DNA from: an uncultured Lachnospiraceae bacterium | Lineage (GTDB): Bacteria > Bacillota > Clostridia > Lachnospirales > Lachnospiraceae | NCBI GenBank assembly: GCA_902789175.1 | Contig: CADANF010000002.1 | Span: 1-64,000 of the forward strand | Length of the DNA: 64,000 nt | Reading direction: 5' to 3' | Shown here: positions 61,982 to 64,000 of the stretch, in pieces | Position numbering within the stretch: the first letter of the stretch is position 1 | How the letters are laid out: every line of letters begins with the position of its first letter | Program-made: the position numbers and the translations under genes | Notes under the pieces: model-generated | Databases searched by the model: none | What the model was told of the DNA's origin: nothing | The model's input: only the letters and a program-made list of their open reading frames with translations

Positions 61982-63414
61982 AGAAGATAGCCTATATCGC
62001 ATCTGAATGTGTACCATTTATCAAGACAGGCGGACTTGCAGATGTTGTTGGAACTTTACCTAAGGAATTCAACAAAAATGAATATGATGTCAGGATCATA
62101 ATGCCAAAATACATGTGCCTTCCGGATAAATACAAGAACAACATGAAATACATCACACATTTCATGATGGATCTTGGCTGGAAACAGGAATATGTTGGAG
62201 TTATGTATCTTGAATATGAAGGCGTTCCGGTATATTTCATTGATAATGAAAAATATTTCAGCGGCTTTAATATTTATGGAGATGTAAAATGGGATATCGA
62301 GAAATATTGCTATTTCTGTAAGGCAGCTTTATCAATACTTCCAGCAGTAGGCTTTCAGCCGGATATACTTCATTGCCATGACTGGCAGGCAGGACTTGTT
62401 CCGGTATATTTAAATACAATGTTTCAGAATAATCCATTTTTCAGCTGCATGAAGTCGATCATGACTATCCATAACCTTAGATTCCAGGGAAGATGGGATA
62501 TTGAGACAATACAGGCAGATTCAGGACTTCCATCTTATGTATTTACAGCAGATAAGCTGGAATTCCATAAAGATGCATCAATGCTTAAAGGCGGCCTTGT
62601 TTATGCAGATAAGATAACAACAGTATCAAATACTTATGCTCACGAGATCCAGACACCGGAATATGGTGAAGGACTTGATGGACTTCTTCGTGCAAGATGG
62701 CAGTCTCTCTGGGGGATTGTAAATGGTATCGATTATGATGTATATAATCCTGCAAAGGATAATAAGATAGCTGCTAATTATACAAAGAAAGACGTATTAG
62801 AAGGAAAGAAGAAGAATAAGGTAGCTCTTCAGAAGCGACTTGGACTTCCGGAAAATCCTGATTGCTACATGGTAGGTCTTATTTCAAGACTTACAGATCA
62901 GAAAGGCCTTGATCTTATCGACCGTGTCATGAATGATATGATGACAGACGGTACACAGTTCGTTGTACTTGGCACTGGTGAGACAAGATATGAAGATATG
63001 TTCAGATACTATCAGGGCATTCATCCTTCAAAATTATCTGCGAATATTTATTTCTCTGATGAATTGTCACATCTAATGTATGCAGGCTGTGATACTATCC
63101 TTGTACCATCAAGATTTGAGCCATGTGGACTTACACAGCTTATGTCTCTTAGATATGGTTCACTTCCAATCGTTAGAGAGACCGGTGGACTTAAGGATAC
63201 AGTAGTGCCTTATAATGAATATGAAGGAACAGGAACAGGATTCTCCTTCTCAAATTATGATGCGAGAGAACTTCTTAATACCTTTAATTATTCTAAGGAA
63301 GTTTATTATAATAATAAAGAAGCATGGAAAGGCCTTGTTGAACGTGCTATGGATCAGAACTACAGCTGGGCTGAATCAGCTAAGATTTATGAAAGATTAT
63401 ATAATGATATCTAA
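61978..63414 (+). CDS. glgA: Glycogen synthase (ADP-glucose)
   Basis: GT5 enzyme elongating glycogen from ADP-glucose. The 478-residue protein has the nucleotide-sugar motif KTGGLADVVGTLPKE, the HCHDWQAGLVPVYL segment, ISRLTDQKGLDLI and the C-terminal RFEPCGLTQL and GTGFSFSNYDA. I start at 61978, where GGAGGG precedes the ATG; it overlaps the upstream stop (ATGA). No other glycogen gene is in the window. Confidence 0.95.
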   Translation: MKKIAYIASECVPFIKTGGLADVVGTLPKEFNKNEYDVRIIMPKYMCLPDKYKNNMKYITHFMMDLGWKQEYVGVMYLEYEGVPVYFIDNEKYFSGFNIYGDVKWDIEKYCYFCKAALSILPAVGFQPDILHCHDWQAGLVPVYLNTMFQNNPFFSCMKSIMTIHNLRFQGRWDIETIQADSGLPSYVFTADKLEFHKDASMLKGGLVYADKITTVSNTYAHEIQTPEYGEGLDGLLRARWQSLWGIVNGIDYDVYNPAKDNKIAANYTKKDVLEGKKKNKVALQKRLGLPENPDCYMVGLISRLTDQKGLDLIDRVMNDMMTDGTQFVVLGTGETRYEDMFRYYQGIHPSKLSANIYFSDELSHLMYAGCDTILVPSRFEPCGLTQLMSLRYGSLPIVRETGGLKDTVVPYNEYEGTGTGFSFSNYDARELLNTFNYSKEVYYNNKEAWKGLVERAMDQNYSWAESAKIYERLYNDI

Positions 63415-63460
63415 GTATATCATAAGATAAAACTTATCAAACAGGTTAATTATTTAGTTT

Positions 63461-63496
63461 AATAAGCCAGCTTAATATGAAGCTGGCTTATTTTTC
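63461..63496 (+). terminator. Intrinsic terminator of the racemase-kinase-glgA operon
   Basis: Perfect 13-bp arms AATAAGCCAGCTT/AAGCTGGCTTATT, loop of 6 and a T4 tail. Confidence 0.92.
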
Positions 63497-63543
63497 GAGA
63501 AAAAACCATTATTAAAAAGTTAGAACATTAACGGGAGATAAAG

Positions 63544-64000
63544 ATGGCTTTTAACGGAATTACAATAAGCAGCATAGTAGCTGAATTAAAAGAAAAATTA
63601 ATAGGTGGCAGAGTTTATAAGGTTCAGCAGCCGGAAGAATCAGAATTAAACCTGATAATAAAAAACAATAAGGACACATATAGACTCCTTATTACAGCTG
63701 ATTCAAGCCTTCCGCTTATCTACCTTACAAATGAAACAAAAACGTCTCCTATGGTGGCGCCTAATTTCTGTATGCTTCTTCGAAAGTACATCGGAAATGG
63801 AAGAATCGTAGATATTACTCAGCCTGGTTTTGAAAGAATAATATCAATCCACATAGAACATTTAGATGAAATGGGAGATCTTAAGGAAAAACGTCTTGTT
63901 GTAGAAATGATGGGAAGATATAGCAATATCATTTTCGTGGATGAGACAGGAAAGATAATAGACAGTATAAGAAGAGTAAGTAACGATATCAGTTCTGTAA
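63544..64000 (+). CDS. rqcH: RqcH (NFACT family), N-terminal part
   Basis: RqcH senses obstructed 60S/50S subunits and adds C-terminal alanine tails in ribosome-associated quality control; it is also annotated as fibronectin-binding A protein. The first 152 residues contain MAFNGITISSIVAELKEKLIGGRV, the LLRKYIGNGRI region and ERLVVEMMGRYSNIIFVD-like KRLVVEMMGRYSN. The gene runs off the right edge. Confidence 0.92.
   Translation, partial: MAFNGITISSIVAELKEKLIGGRVYKVQQPEESELNLIIKNNKDTYRLLITADSSLPLIYLTNETKTSPMVAPNFCMLLRKYIGNGRIVDITQPGFERIISIHIEHLDEMGDLKEKRLVVEMMGRYSNIIFVDETGKIIDSIRRVSNDISSV

Overview
This window reads as chromosomal DNA of a low-GC, monoderm, anaerobic Firmicute, most likely a Lachnospiraceae member of the Butyrivibrio/Lachnospira/Roseburia type. 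That placement is inferred from gene content and codon use. The pointers are an Rnf complex in clostridial order, the FabK-type fatty-acid cluster, a CIRCE-controlled clpB, L-lactate dehydrogenase and frequent TTG starts. Nearly all of the window is coding. No tRNA, CRISPR array, intact insertion sequence or prophage was seen.

Layout. 0-2.2 kb: the 3' tip of a 23S rRNA gene, a terminator (no 5S follows) and a convergent ABC-F gene. 2.3-4.5 kb: a GH1 beta-glucosidase behind a structured leader, then an unknown protein. 4.5-12.0 kb: an energy-conservation block. An ApbE flavin transferase, a NusG-II protein and a Gx-family membrane protein precede the Rnf operon C-(D/G fusion)-E-A-B. ApbE plausibly attaches FMN to the D and G parts of the fusion. 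12.0-13.1 kb: nrdR and a YigZ/IMPACT gene.

13.2-21.8 kb is an accessory island. It holds a lipoprotein gene, a shard of an ABC permease gene, a frameshifted RTX-repeat remnant, and a gene that may encode an immunity-type protein. It also holds a repeat element, a fluoride-riboswitch operon (cation/proton antiporter plus an unknown 93-residue protein) of higher GC, an Imm1-like gene and a four-gene ABC exporter operon.

22-29.7 kb: HtrA-like protease, tgt, yajC, lipoproteins, ldh and exonuclease III. 29.7-40.1 kb: fatty-acid synthesis. A minus-strand acyl-CoA synthetase-fabF pair diverges from acpP-accD-accA-fabK-fabD-fabG-fabF-fabZ-marR. Two strong promoters lie back to back, with palindromes that could be operators. 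accB, accC and fabH are not in the window. 40.2-48 kb: two small alarmone synthetases, a two-component system, an AraC regulator, SanA-like and Nudix proteins, and several long-hairpin or repeat elements in the gaps. 48-52.2 kb: clpB and a phenylacetate-CoA ligase. 52.4-56.8 kb: Nnr bifunctional enzyme, alanine racemase, CBS/CorC protein and YebC. 57-60.4 kb: an isolated type IV prepilin-like protein, then a minus-strand MurE-like ligase and ATP-grasp ligase. 60.6-63.4 kb: aspartate-type racemase, cytidylate-kinase-like protein and glycogen synthase. The window ends inside rqcH.

The most interesting items are these: the fused RnfD-RnfG polypeptide beside its presumed flavin transferase; a candidate D-aspartate peptidoglycan module (racemase, ATP-grasp ligase, MurE-like ligase without the usual DNPR box); a fluoride-switched antiporter operon with an unknown partner; a two-copy terminal-inverted-repeat element whose core is inverted between copies; and two long terminator hairpins with unrelated stems but the same apical motif.
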